39,743 bases of DNA from Candidatus Nomurabacteria bacterium (GTDB lineage Bacteria > Patescibacteriota > Saccharimonadia > Saccharimonadales > Saccharimonadaceae): NCBI GenBank assembly GCA_031264785.1, contig JAISDN010000058.1, positions 1 through 39,743 on the forward strand, given 5' to 3'. The notes beneath the pieces were generated by a model. That model was not told where the DNA came from and searched no databases. It saw only the letters and a program-made list of their open reading frames with translations. Shown piece after piece: positions 23,776 to 31,617 of this stretch (its first letter is position 1; each line of letters starts with the position of its first letter). Both the position numbers and the translations under genes were made by a program.

Positions 23776-24528
23776 ATGGAGAATGACAACGAAAGATTAA
23801 CACTAGATAGTATGCAACAGGACGAAACCGCTACTGCCGCACCGCCGCCCGAACCGACAGAGGAAGACTACCAGCCGAACCGGCCGATGTATGAGCAGGC
23901 GCCAATTGTGAATGATTATGACGATGCGGTGAAGGACAGCGAACCGGCGGAAAATGAGGCGGCGCCAGAGGAGGACGAGGAAGACGAGCCAGCCGCGCCG
24001 ATTGGGATTGTGGATGAGGTGTTGGCCCAGAGTGATGCGCCGGAACAGCCAGAGGAACCAGAAATCAAGGAAGAGCCGGTTTTGCCGGCCAAATCTAGCG
24101 GTTTTAAGACCGACAACGGTGGCAAAAAGCACTTTTTGGTGTCGCTGGCGGCGGTTGTGGTAGTAGGTGGTTTGGCGGCCTGCAGCATTTATTTTGCTTC
24201 GGAAAGCCAGCGCCTGCGGACTGAAAATGAAAATATGCGTCAGGACGAAATCGCTAAGCAACAGTCTCAAAACAGCGACGAAGCCACCGACGAAGTCATA
24301 AATATGATTGGAAAATTGATTGATTTGCCGCTGAACGAAAAACCCAAAGTTTATTCGATATCGGATCGCGACGCCAAAGATGCCAAAACTATGGCCAAAA
24401 ATCTGCTGGGCGGCACGCAATTGTTCAAGGACAACGACAAAGTTTTGCTGTATTCTGGCAACAAACTTTTTGTGGTTTATCGGCCGGATGAGCATCGAAT
24501 TGTGCGTTCCGGGCAGCTTGCCGAATAA
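23776..24528 (+). CDS. Single-pass membrane protein with CPR-type extracytoplasmic domain
   Basis: 250 residues. The N-terminal ~115 residues are acidic, Pro/Glu-rich and disordered. A membrane helix (about 121-143, 'FLVSLAAVVVVGGLAACSIYF') is followed by a short coiled coil ('ESQRLRTENENMRQDEIAKQQ'). A compact domain follows: 'INMIGKLIDLPLNEKPKVYSISD...', 'NDKVLLYSGNKLFVVYRPDEHRIV'. I recognise this last pattern as a domain common in uncharacterised CPR membrane proteins. A TATAAT at 23746-23751 and AAAAGGGG precede the ATG, so it may be transcribed with or apart from the upstream gene. Confidence 0.78.
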   Translation: MENDNERLTLDSMQQDETATAAPPPEPTEEDYQPNRPMYEQAPIVNDYDDAVKDSEPAENEAAPEEDEEDEPAAPIGIVDEVLAQSDAPEQPEEPEIKEEPVLPAKSSGFKTDNGGKKHFLVSLAAVVVVGGLAACSIYFASESQRLRTENENMRQDEIAKQQSQNSDEATDEVINMIGKLIDLPLNEKPKVYSISDRDAKDAKTMAKNLLGGTQLFKDNDKVLLYSGNKLFVVYRPDEHRIVRSGQLAE

Positions 24529-24545
24529 GTTGTAATTTTTACAAC
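24529..24545. repeat. GTTGTAA-TTT-TTACAAC palindrome, copy 1
   Basis: 17-bp palindrome starting at the last base of the preceding stop codon region; identical to the copy at 24587-24603. Confidence 0.85.
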
Positions 24546-24558
24546 ACCAACAGAGAAG

Positions 24559-24586
24559 CCTACGCTATATATAGCGTATGGTTTTT
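24559..24586 (+). terminator. Terminator between the acidic protein and FtsA-like genes
   Basis: CC plus the perfect palindrome TACGCTATATATAGCGTA (24561-24578) and GG, then five T. Confidence 0.8.
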
Positions 24587-24603
24587 GTTGTAATTTTTAC
24601 AAC
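24587..24603. repeat. GTTGTAA-TTT-TTACAAC palindrome, copy 2
   Basis: Identical to copy 1, starting 58 bp later, just upstream of the FtsA-like gene promoter. A related palindrome (TACGTTGTA, TAAAT, TACAACGTA) lies inside ruvX at 27822-27844. Confidence 0.85.
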
Positions 24604-24605
24604 AG

Positions 24606-24634
24606 GTGACAGGTTTTTAAATATTTGATAGAAT
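24606..24634 (+). promoter_or_regulatory. Promoter of the FtsA/PilM-like gene, leaderless
   Basis: GTGACA (24606-24611), 17 nt, TAGAAT (24629-24634) preceded by TGA. The ATG at 24641 follows after 6 nt. Confidence 0.75.
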
Positions 24635-24640
24635 GTGATT

Positions 24641-25891
24641 ATGTTTTTCAAGAAGAATGATTCAACCAGTAAAAACGACAGATATATCGTGGCGCTCGAC
24701 ATCGGTACAGAGTTTACGAAGGCGCTGATTGCTGAAGTCGACAAGGGCAAGCTGAATATTATTGGCGTGGGGCGGGCTCATCAGGAAATTGGTAATATGT
24801 ATTCCGGGGCGGTGGCCGACATTATGGGCGTGGTTAAAAATTGCGAAAAAGCTCTGACTGAGGCCGAAAATCAGGCCGGTTTGCAGGCTCGTAAGGTGGT
24901 GATTGGTATTGCCGGCGAGTTTGTAAAGGGCATTACTAGCACGATTCGTTATAAGCGGCCGCAAGCCGATAAAAATTTGGATGAGGCCGAAATGGAACTG
25001 ATTATTCATAAAGTTCAAGAGCGGGCCAGCCGCCGGGCCCAAAAACAAATCGCCATCGAGACCGGCAACCCCGACGTCGAGGTCAAGTTGGTGAATTCGG
25101 CGATTGTTAGCATTCATATTGACGGTTATAAAGTCACAAATCCGATTGGTTTTCAGGGGCGCGACGTGGCGATTCAGATTTATACGGCTTTTGCGCCAAT
25201 GGTGCATATTGGGGCGCTGGAGCGGATCGCGGCGGAGCTGGACCTTGATTTGCTAGCGGTGGCGGCCGAGCCGTTTGCGGTGGCACGAGCCGTGCTGGGC
25301 GACGATAGCGATTCGAATTTTACGGCGATTTTGTGCGATATTGGCGGCGGTACAACTGATGTGGCGGTGGTCAATGACGGCGGCGTGGAGGGCACCAAGA
25401 TGTTTGGCGTGGCCGGCCGTAGTTTTACGCGCACTATTGAACACGATTTGAACATTTCTTATGAGGCGGCCGAACGGCTGAAGATTAACATTAATCACCC
25501 CAAAGTTAAGCCTAGTGTCAAAACTCGGCTAGACGAAGCTGTCGACAAAACGCTGGAAGTTTGGATGTCTGGCGTGGAGCTGGCTCTCAGCGAGTTTGAT
25601 GCCATTGACCATCTGCCCAATCGGATTTTGATGTGCGGCGGCGGCTCAAGTTTGGCGGCGCTGATGGAGCGGCTGACGCGCGATAATTGGTATCAAAATC
25701 TGCCGTTTTCGCGGCGACCGAGCGTGCATCATATCAAGCCCAGCGACGTTTGGGGAATTGAGGATGAAACCGGCGATGTTAAAGATCACACTATGATTAC
25801 GGCAATGGGCTTGCTACGCGTTGGATATGATACAATATTTAGTGACGACGAAAGCGTTAAGGGGAAAATTGATAAGATTTTAAGGATTTAA
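24641..25891 (+). CDS. FtsA/PilM-family actin-like ATPase
   Basis: 416 residues. Phosphate-1 'VALDIGTEFTKALIAEV', an FtsA-type inserted 1C/SHS2 region ('GNMYSGAVADIMGVVKNCEKALTEAE', 'VVIGIAGEFVKGITS'), phosphate-2 'AILCDIGGGTTDVAVV' and adenosine motif 'RILMCGGGSSLAALMERL'. The C-terminus 'VKGKIDKILRI' could be a short amphipathic membrane-targeting helix as in FtsA. FtsA tethers FtsZ to the membrane; PilM is the pilus-assembly paralogue. Because the next gene encodes a membrane protein of PilN-like layout, either reading is possible. The start is fixed by the promoter 6 nt upstream. Confidence 0.85.
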   Translation: MFFKKNDSTSKNDRYIVALDIGTEFTKALIAEVDKGKLNIIGVGRAHQEIGNMYSGAVADIMGVVKNCEKALTEAENQAGLQARKVVIGIAGEFVKGITSTIRYKRPQADKNLDEAEMELIIHKVQERASRRAQKQIAIETGNPDVEVKLVNSAIVSIHIDGYKVTNPIGFQGRDVAIQIYTAFAPMVHIGALERIAAELDLDLLAVAAEPFAVARAVLGDDSDSNFTAILCDIGGGTTDVAVVNDGGVEGTKMFGVAGRSFTRTIEHDLNISYEAAERLKININHPKVKPSVKTRLDEAVDKTLEVWMSGVELALSEFDAIDHLPNRILMCGGGSSLAALMERLTRDNWYQNLPFSRRPSVHHIKPSDVWGIEDETGDVKDHTMITAMGLLRVGYDTIFSDDESVKGKIDKILRI

Positions 25892-25893
25892 GT

Positions 25894-27510
25894 ATGGAAA
25901 AGAGCAATTATATCGGTAAAAAGTCAGCAATTTATGTCGACATCGACGACGATTTGACGACAATTATTACTAAAGTGCGGGCTTCCAGCGCGGAAATTAT
26001 TGCTTTGGTGCCGCCCAAGCGAGTTGGTTTGTTGCAGAGTGCGGTTAATTTGAAGCTGCTGGCTAAGGCTGCCGGCGACAAAAAGAAGAAATTGATTTTG
26101 ATTACTTCGGATAATGCTTTGGCGATTTTGGCGGCCGGCGCCAAAATTCCGACAGCTCACAGCTTGACCGCCGAGCCGAAACTGGCCGAATTGCCAGAGC
26201 TGGACGAGACCGACGACGTGATTGAGGGCGTGATTGCGCCACAAAAAACCATCATCAAGCAAGTGGACAATAATAAAACTTCGGCGGCCGTCAAAGCCAT
26301 TGCCGACGATGACAAAATCAAGCTGGATGATCTGGACGACGACAGCGATAAAATGCCTATTAAGAAAAAGAAAACCAAGGTACCAAACTTTAACAAGTTT
26401 CGCAAGTTGCTGATTATTGGCATCATTGCTGGCGCGGCGCTGATTGGCGTTTTGATTTGGCTGATATTTTTTGCGACTAGCGCCACAATTACTATTACCG
26501 CCAAAACTTCGGACGAAAAAATCGATCAGCCGATATTTATTTCCACCAGCGGCGAAACTGAGTCGGCCCAAAATAAAATCAAAGCGGTGGTGGTTGATCC
26601 AATTAAAAAAACCATTGAAATTGAGTTTAAGGCCACCGGCAAGCGCGATATTGGCAAGCCGGCCACTGGTGAAATTACGCTGACTTGTAGTTTGGACGCT
26701 TCAATTGGGCCGAGCTGCACGGTGCCCGGAACGGTTAATATCAATGGTAAGGATTATAAAGTTAATTCAAATAACGACCAAATCGCCAGCGGTGGCGGCA
26801 GCGCTAAGTTGCCAGTGACGGCGGCGGACAACGGCGAAAGTTATAACTTATCGGCCGGAGTGCAGATTTCGGTTAATAGTTATTTGACCGGCACAACCGA
26901 GGCGATTTCTGGCGGTGTCAAGAAAACTGAGTATTTTGTAACCAAGTCGGACCTAGACGCGGTCAAAATTAAAGCCGACGCCGAGCAAAAAGACACGACT
27001 GACCAAAAAACGGAATTGGAGAGCCGGTTCGGTTCGGATGTGCGGCCGATTGGCGATAGCTTTAAGACCGAAACCAAGATTTTGTCGCCGGCCGTCAACA
27101 CGGTTGTCAAGCAAGATGAGGTCACGAAGGCTGGCGTGGAAGTGTCTTCGACTATGATTGGGCTGAATAATAACGACCTGAATGCATTGCTGTCCGACGC
27201 CGCGCAAAAGAAAATTAGCGGGATGAACAATCAAGGAATTTTTGACAATGGCTATGGCGGGCTGCAGATTTTGAGTTTTCAATATGGCGACAACGGTGGC
27301 ACGGCGCGCTTGGTGGCGACGGCTAAAGTTGGGCCGAATCTGGACGACGCCAAAATCAAGGAAGAGGCCGTTGGTAAGAAGAAAAATGAGGTCAAAGAGC
27401 TGCTTGAAAAAACTGATGGGGTAGATAGTGTTGAAGTGAATTATTTCCCGTTTTGGGTGACTGTCGCGCCGTCGATTGACAAAATCAAAGTCGAAAAAGT
27501 CGGATTTTAA
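25894..27510 (+). CDS. Baseplate-J-like membrane protein of CPR type
   Basis: 538 residues. The cytoplasmic N-terminal domain (about 1-90) is alpha/beta ('LVPPKRVGLLQSAVNLKLLAK', 'KLILITSDNALAILAAGAKI'). A charged linker ends 'KKKKTKVPNFNKFRK', followed by one membrane helix (about 172-193). A long beta-rich extracytoplasmic part follows ('ATITITAKT', 'FKATGKRDIGKPATGEITL', 'VTAADNGESYNLSAG'), the pattern usually annotated as baseplate J/gp47-like in CPR genomes. It starts 2 nt after the FtsA-like stop, with AAGGAT as ribosome-binding site, so the two are translationally coupled and probably partners. The function is unproven. Confidence 0.78.
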   Translation: MEKSNYIGKKSAIYVDIDDDLTTIITKVRASSAEIIALVPPKRVGLLQSAVNLKLLAKAAGDKKKKLILITSDNALAILAAGAKIPTAHSLTAEPKLAELPELDETDDVIEGVIAPQKTIIKQVDNNKTSAAVKAIADDDKIKLDDLDDDSDKMPIKKKKTKVPNFNKFRKLLIIGIIAGAALIGVLIWLIFFATSATITITAKTSDEKIDQPIFISTSGETESAQNKIKAVVVDPIKKTIEIEFKATGKRDIGKPATGEITLTCSLDASIGPSCTVPGTVNINGKDYKVNSNNDQIASGGGSAKLPVTAADNGESYNLSAGVQISVNSYLTGTTEAISGGVKKTEYFVTKSDLDAVKIKADAEQKDTTDQKTELESRFGSDVRPIGDSFKTETKILSPAVNTVVKQDEVTKAGVEVSSTMIGLNNNDLNALLSDAAQKKISGMNNQGIFDNGYGGLQILSFQYGDNGGTARLVATAKVGPNLDDAKIKEEAVGKKKNEVKELLEKTDGVDSVEVNYFPFWVTVAPSIDKIKVEKVGF

Positions 27511-27513
27511 TTT

Positions 27514-27942
27514 ATGAAGATTGAAAAGGTCTTAGGGCTGGACGTGGGCGAAAAGCGGATTGGCGTGGCGCTGGGCGATAGCGAGGTGAAGATTGCTGCG
27601 CCGCTGGGGGTGATTTTGAATGGCGAGGACGTGATTTTGGAAATTGAGAAGTTGGTTGGCCAGAAAAATGTCGATAAAATTGTGGTTGGTTTGCCGCGTA
27701 ATGCCGGCGGGGTAGAAACTCAGCAGTCAGCTTATGTGCGCGATTTTAGCGAGCGATTATTGCCCTTGAATTTGCCGATTATTTTTCAGGACGAATCTTT
27801 GACCTCTGTTGAGGCTGAAAATACGTTGTATAAATTACAACGTAGTAAAAATTACAACAATATTGCTAAAGGTGAGATTGACGCCCGAGCAGCAGCTCTG
27901 ATTTTGCAAGATTTTTTGGAGGCCGAATATGCAAAGAAATAA
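27514..27942 (+). CDS. ruvX: RuvX/YqgF Holliday junction resolvase-like RNase
   Basis: 142 residues, standard length. RNase H-fold motifs: 'LGLDVGEKRIGVALGD', 'IVVGLPRN', 'FQDESLTSVEAE' and 'GEIDARAAALILQDFLE', carrying the catalytic acidic residues. The family resolves junctions or processes 16S rRNA precursors. It starts 3 nt after the previous stop with little ribosome-binding site, and its end overlaps mltG by 14 nt. A palindrome at 27822-27844 lies within the coding region. Confidence 0.94.
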   Translation: MKIEKVLGLDVGEKRIGVALGDSEVKIAAPLGVILNGEDVILEIEKLVGQKNVDKIVVGLPRNAGGVETQQSAYVRDFSERLLPLNLPIIFQDESLTSVEAENTLYKLQRSKNYNNIAKGEIDARAAALILQDFLEAEYAKK

Positions 27943-28966
27943 GCAGAATTTTTGGCAGAAACTGTCGCCGCGTAAGCAGGTTTTATTAGTAATTGTTGGG
28001 GCATTGTTGATTTTGGCATCTTTTTTCACGGTTTGGTTGGTGCCAAATCTGCAGCCGCTGGACAGTGAAAATCAAAACTCGGTCAAAGTCGAAATTCGTT
28101 CCGGCGCGTCGATTGAGGAGGTGGCGGTGGTTTTGGGCGACAAGCAGCTGATCCGCAGCAACTTGGCTTACATTATGTATTCGCGGCTGACTTTTGCCAG
28201 GATTGAGGCCGGTATGCACGAGATTTCGCCGTCGATGTCGCTGCCGGAAATTGCCTCGATTTTGGGTGCGGCCAAAAAAGATAGTTTTTCGATTACTATC
28301 ACACCAGAGGCGAATATTTTGGAGCTGAAAGAGCTTTTCAAAAAATACGATTTTACGGAGGCGGAAATTGAAGCGGCTTTTGCCGAAAAATACGTTCACG
28401 CGCTGCTGCTCGACAAGCCGGCCGGAATTGATTTGGAAGGTTATATTTTTCCCGATACTTACGAAATGCACACGGCCGACTCGCTGGAATCGCTGTTTGA
28501 GCGCTCGTTTGACAACCTCTACAACAAACTGCAGGCCGACGGCAGTTTGGGCTTGGCGCGCTCCAAAGGTTTGTCGATTTTTGAACTGTTGACGCTGGCT
28601 TCGATTGTTGGTAAAGAGGCGCCCGGCGTTACCGATCAAAAGATTATTGCTGGCGTGTTTTGGAATCGTCTGGATAAAAAAATGCCGCTCGGTTCGGATG
28701 TGACTTTTAAATACGCTTATAAAATGGGCTATTGCAAGGAAGATTCGCCAAGTTGCCAGTCGGCTTGGAACACGCGAATTCACACCGGTTTGCCGCCCGG
28801 TCCAATCGCTAATATGAATTATGAAACTATTCAAGCGGTTTTGAAGCCGACCGAAAGTGACTATTTGTATTTTGTGGCCGGCGACGATGGCAAGATTTAT
28901 TATGCTAGCACTGACGAGGGCCATCAGCAAAATGTCGCCAATTATTGCACGAAATTGTGTCAATAG
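27929..28966 (+). CDS. mltG: Endolytic murein transglycosylase MltG
   Basis: 345 residues. A short cytoplasmic start, one membrane helix (about 18-38), a LysM-like domain, then the YceG catalytic domain: 'DLEGYIFPDTYEM', 'LTLASIVGKEAPG' (catalytic Glu), 'GVFWNRLDKKMPLGSD', 'NTRIHTGLPPGPIANMN' and 'YLYFVAGDDGKIYYASTDEGH'. MltG cleaves nascent glycan strands at the membrane and sets their length. GGAGG lies within ruvX upstream of the ATG. Confidence 0.97.
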   Translation: MQRNKQNFWQKLSPRKQVLLVIVGALLILASFFTVWLVPNLQPLDSENQNSVKVEIRSGASIEEVAVVLGDKQLIRSNLAYIMYSRLTFARIEAGMHEISPSMSLPEIASILGAAKKDSFSITITPEANILELKELFKKYDFTEAEIEAAFAEKYVHALLLDKPAGIDLEGYIFPDTYEMHTADSLESLFERSFDNLYNKLQADGSLGLARSKGLSIFELLTLASIVGKEAPGVTDQKIIAGVFWNRLDKKMPLGSDVTFKYAYKMGYCKEDSPSCQSAWNTRIHTGLPPGPIANMNYETIQAVLKPTESDYLYFVAGDDGKIYYASTDEGHQQNVANYCTKLCQ

Positions 28967-28996
28967 TTGGCTTTCTGGCGATTTTTGTGGTAAAAT
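28967..28996 (+). promoter_or_regulatory. Promoter of the LysM-CHAP gene
   Basis: TTGGCT (28967-28972), 18 nt, TAAAAT (28991-28996), directly after the mltG stop. The leader before the ATG at 29011 is under 10 nt. Confidence 0.65.
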
Positions 28997-29010
28997 GGTA
29001 GGGCTTTATT

Positions 29011-30102
29011 ATGAGTAGTATTTTTGAAAAAATGAGTGGGAAATGGCATAGCCTCAACCGACGAGGTCAGCGCCGCGCGATGGCGGTTGGCTATAGTTTG
29101 AGTTTGCTGGCTCTTTTGGTGGTTTTGGCGATTTTTTATCAGTCGCCGAGCGGTATGGAAACCGGCGTGGTTTTGAACGACGGCGGCACTAAAAACGCCT
29201 ATTTGGAACAGACCAAAGAGGTTGAAGTAGTGGTGGACGTGGCGGCACAGGCCCGGCTGTCGACGGCTAATAACGTGGCCGAGCGGGCGATTTCGGTGGT
29301 GACCAAAAGCGAATTGGCCCAAAACGACGAAACTGTGATTTCCAAACCGGTGCTGTCGGCGGATAGCACCAACAATTCGATTACTAAATATGTGGCGGTG
29401 GCTGGCGACAACGTGGCCAAAATTGCTACGATGTTTGGCATTAGCGAGCAGACAGTCAAATGGGCTAATAATTTGACGGGGAATAGCGTGGCGGTCGGCG
29501 CGACGTTGGTGATTCCGGTGGTGGACGGCGTGGTTTATAAAGTCAAATCCGGCGATTCGCTAAAAAGTTTGGCCAAAAAATATCGCGGCTCGGCTAGTTT
29601 GATTGCTTCTCAAAATAATATTACTGGCGCGCTAAAGGCCGGCGAGGTGATTGTGATTCCAAATGGCGTGCTGCCGCAAAACGAGCGGCCGGGTTATGCC
29701 GCGCCGTCTAATAATCCGTCATATGGCGTCAATTCTTATTTTGCTAGCAATTATACCCTGAACATTGGCACCAGCAAGGCCGGCAACAACTATTCCTATG
29801 GCTACTGCACGTGGTATGCCTACAATCGCCGCGTCGAACTGGGCAAAGCCGCTTATCGCAGCTTGGGCAACGCCAACACGTGGGACGATCGTTCGCGCGC
29901 CGCTGGCATTACCGTCAGCAGCAAACCCATCGCTGGCGCAATCTTCCAAACCGACGCCGGCTATTACGGCCACGTTGGCATTGTGGAAAGCGTCAACCCC
30001 GACGGCACCATCAACATCTCTGATATGAACGGCATCGCTGGCTGGAATCGAGTTGGCTTTAGAAATAACGTCAGTCCGTATAGTTATACGTATATTTACT
30101 AG
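29011..30102 (+). CDS. LysM-CHAP cell wall hydrolase
   Basis: 363 residues. An N-terminal membrane anchor (about 26-46, 'AVGYSLSLLALLVVLAIFY') and a linker are followed by two LysM repeats ('VAVAGDNVAKIATMFGISEQTVKWANN' and 'YKVKSGDSLKSLAKKYRGSASLIASQNN'). A CHAP amidase/endopeptidase domain follows, with Cys in 'YGYCTWYAYNRR', His in 'YYGHVGIVESV' and 'INISDMN'. It would cut peptidoglycan peptides outside the membrane, complementing MltG. A bidirectional terminator separates it from the convergent aquaporin gene. Confidence 0.94.
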   Translation: MSSIFEKMSGKWHSLNRRGQRRAMAVGYSLSLLALLVVLAIFYQSPSGMETGVVLNDGGTKNAYLEQTKEVEVVVDVAAQARLSTANNVAERAISVVTKSELAQNDETVISKPVLSADSTNNSITKYVAVAGDNVAKIATMFGISEQTVKWANNLTGNSVAVGATLVIPVVDGVVYKVKSGDSLKSLAKKYRGSASLIASQNNITGALKAGEVIVIPNGVLPQNERPGYAAPSNNPSYGVNSYFASNYTLNIGTSKAGNNYSYGYCTWYAYNRRVELGKAAYRSLGNANTWDDRSRAAGITVSSKPIAGAIFQTDAGYYGHVGIVESVNPDGTINISDMNGIAGWNRVGFRNNVSPYSYTYIY

Positions 30103-30106
30103 CCTT

Positions 30107-30177
30107 GTCATTCCGGACTTGATCCGGAATCCAGAAATAAAACAACGTCTAGATTCCGGCTCGGAGGCCGGAATGAC
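30107..30177. repeat. Inverted pair of REP-like repeats
   Basis: GTCATTCCGG...CCGGAATCCAG (30107-30134) followed by the opposite CTAGATTCCGG...CCGGAATGAC (30149-30177). This is the best-preserved pair in the window. Confidence 0.85.
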
Positions 30178-30221
30178 AAAGAAGTTCAGCATCTTTAGGG
30201 CAGCGAATAATAAATAAAATA

Positions 30222-30254
30222 AAAAAATCGCCCCCAAAAGCTGGGGCGATTTTT
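30222..30254. terminator. Bidirectional terminator
   Basis: AAAAATCGCCCC and GGGGCGATTTTT around an 8-nt loop. T tracts on both strands serve the LysM-CHAP gene and the convergent aquaporin gene. Confidence 0.93.
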
Positions 30255-30270
30255 AATTCAAGGGTTTATT

Positions 30271-31263
30271 TTATTTTTTATGACAATCGCAGCTGCAATC
30301 GCCACCCTCACAACAATCGCACGAATCTTTTAGTAAGAAGCGATAGCCGGTGATGCCGATGATGACGCCGGCGATGGTAGCGACGACGTAGGTGATGATG
30401 GGCCACATAATGTCGGTGGCATTCCATTCAGCACCGGTGAAGCCCCAGCCGTGCGCAAACGAACCAAGCGCGCCAGCGATGGCTGGATTTAGGATGACTG
30501 TTGAACCGCCAACCACGATACCGGCAAACAGACCGAAGCCTAGCGCCAAAGCTTTGATGATTGGTTTGTGAGCTTTCAAATATGCTACACCCGCGCCCAA
30601 GCCAAAGATGACTGCACCGACTAATTCGGAGAAGAAGGCCGCCAAGCCGTTGCCGCTGATGTTGTTGTCGACAAAGGTTGTGACGCCGATTCGCTCCGCC
30701 ATTTCGGCGATGCTGCTAAAGCCGTTAGACTTAGCAAATTCTAACAAGCCGCCAGCTTCGTCGATCATTTCTTGGGTCAAGCCTTGTTTGTTGATTAGGT
30801 TGTCAATAATTAGCGCTTCCGAGCCGCCAAACAGATCAATGCCGTTGGCCGCCGCGAAGATCGCTTTGAAAACCAAAAATGCTAAAACCGCACCCACTAC
30901 TTGGGCCACGATATAAAGCAGAGTTTTGACGCCGCCGATTTTGCGATTTGCCCACAGAGCAATCGTGATGGCGGGGTTGAAATGGGCCCGGCTAATGACA
31001 CCAAAGATAACCACTAAGGCGATTAGAACTAAGGCAATGCCAATTATGCCGGTTGTGCCGCCGGCGAACAGTGCGAAAAACGCACCGGTCAAAGTGAACG
31101 TGCCGATTAACTCGGCAATCAGCGCACTTGGTCGCGGCATCTTGCTTTCTTCAACTTTTTTGATCTCGGCAGCTTTGGCCGCCGCTGTCTTTCGTGTTGG
31201 TTTTGCACCAGTTTTTTTGGCCGGCGTTTTTTTACGCGCCGTAGTAGCCTTTCTTGTGGCCAT
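30271..31263 (-). CDS. Aquaporin/MIP channel with basic N-tail and Cys-rich C-tail
   Basis: 330 residues. Two NPA boxes, 'AHFNPAITIALW' and 'VILNPAIAGALGSF', and six membrane helices identify a major intrinsic protein. Additions to the usual ~230 residues are: a histone-like Lys/Ala/Thr-rich N-tail (first ~38 residues), an insert of about 60 residues after the third helix ('NLINKQGLTQEMIDEAGGLLEFAK...'), and a terminal 'DSCDCCEGGDCSCDCHKK' that looks metal-binding. Water or glycerol cannot be decided by eye. It has a strong AAAGGAGG ribosome-binding site and a TATACT -10 (31301-31296). Confidence 0.9.
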   Translation of the reverse strand: MATRKATTARKKTPAKKTGAKPTRKTAAAKAAEIKKVEESKMPRPSALIAELIGTFTLTGAFFALFAGGTTGIIGIALVLIALVVIFGVISRAHFNPAITIALWANRKIGGVKTLLYIVAQVVGAVLAFLVFKAIFAAANGIDLFGGSEALIIDNLINKQGLTQEMIDEAGGLLEFAKSNGFSSIAEMAERIGVTTFVDNNISGNGLAAFFSELVGAVIFGLGAGVAYLKAHKPIIKALALGFGLFAGIVVGGSTVILNPAIAGALGSFAHGWGFTGAEWNATDIMWPIITYVVATIAGVIIGITGYRFLLKDSCDCCEGGDCSCDCHKK

Positions 31264-31295
31264 TATTTTTTACCTCCTTTAATTTATATGATCAC

Positions 31296-31301
31296 AGTAT
31301 A
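31296..31301 (-). promoter_or_regulatory. Aquaporin gene -10 box
   Basis: TGC-TATACT on the minus strand; the -35 is weak (TTTTGT at 17 nt). Confidence 0.6.
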
Positions 31302-31362
31302 GCATATTTTTATTTTTAACAAAAGTTTTATCTTTTGTAGATTTAGTAGTAAAATGATTGAT

Positions 31363-31617
31363 ATGGGATTATTTGTAACCGATCAAGGCAATCGCTCGGA
31401 GCTGCAGGAAAAACTAGCGGCCGAGTTGCGAGCTAAACTAGCCAGTCAATCAAAAGATGTCGATATTGATCCGCCGGAAATTCCGGACGGCGTTAAAGAC
31501 AGCGCCTATGTCAAAGATTTTGAAAAAAAATCTGGCAGTAACGGGCGAATGACGGCGCTGATTATTATTGGCGTGGTGATTATGGCGTTGGCAATTTTGG
31601 TTTTTATAGCCAGTTAG
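31363..31617 (+). CDS. Small tail-anchored membrane protein, unknown
   Basis: 84 residues from the ATG 7 nt after a TAAAAT box (31350-31355), a leaderless arrangement. The earlier in-frame ATG at 31354 lies in the -10 itself. The soluble N-terminal ~60 residues are helical and charged ('NRSELQEKLAAELRAKLASQ'). A single C-terminal membrane helix ('MTALIIIGVVIMALAILVFIA') ends the protein. No family recognised. Its stop overlaps the pcrA stop by 4 nt. Confidence 0.75.
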   Translation: MGLFVTDQGNRSELQEKLAAELRAKLASQSKDVDIDPPEIPDGVKDSAYVKDFEKKSGSNGRMTALIIIGVVIMALAILVFIAS

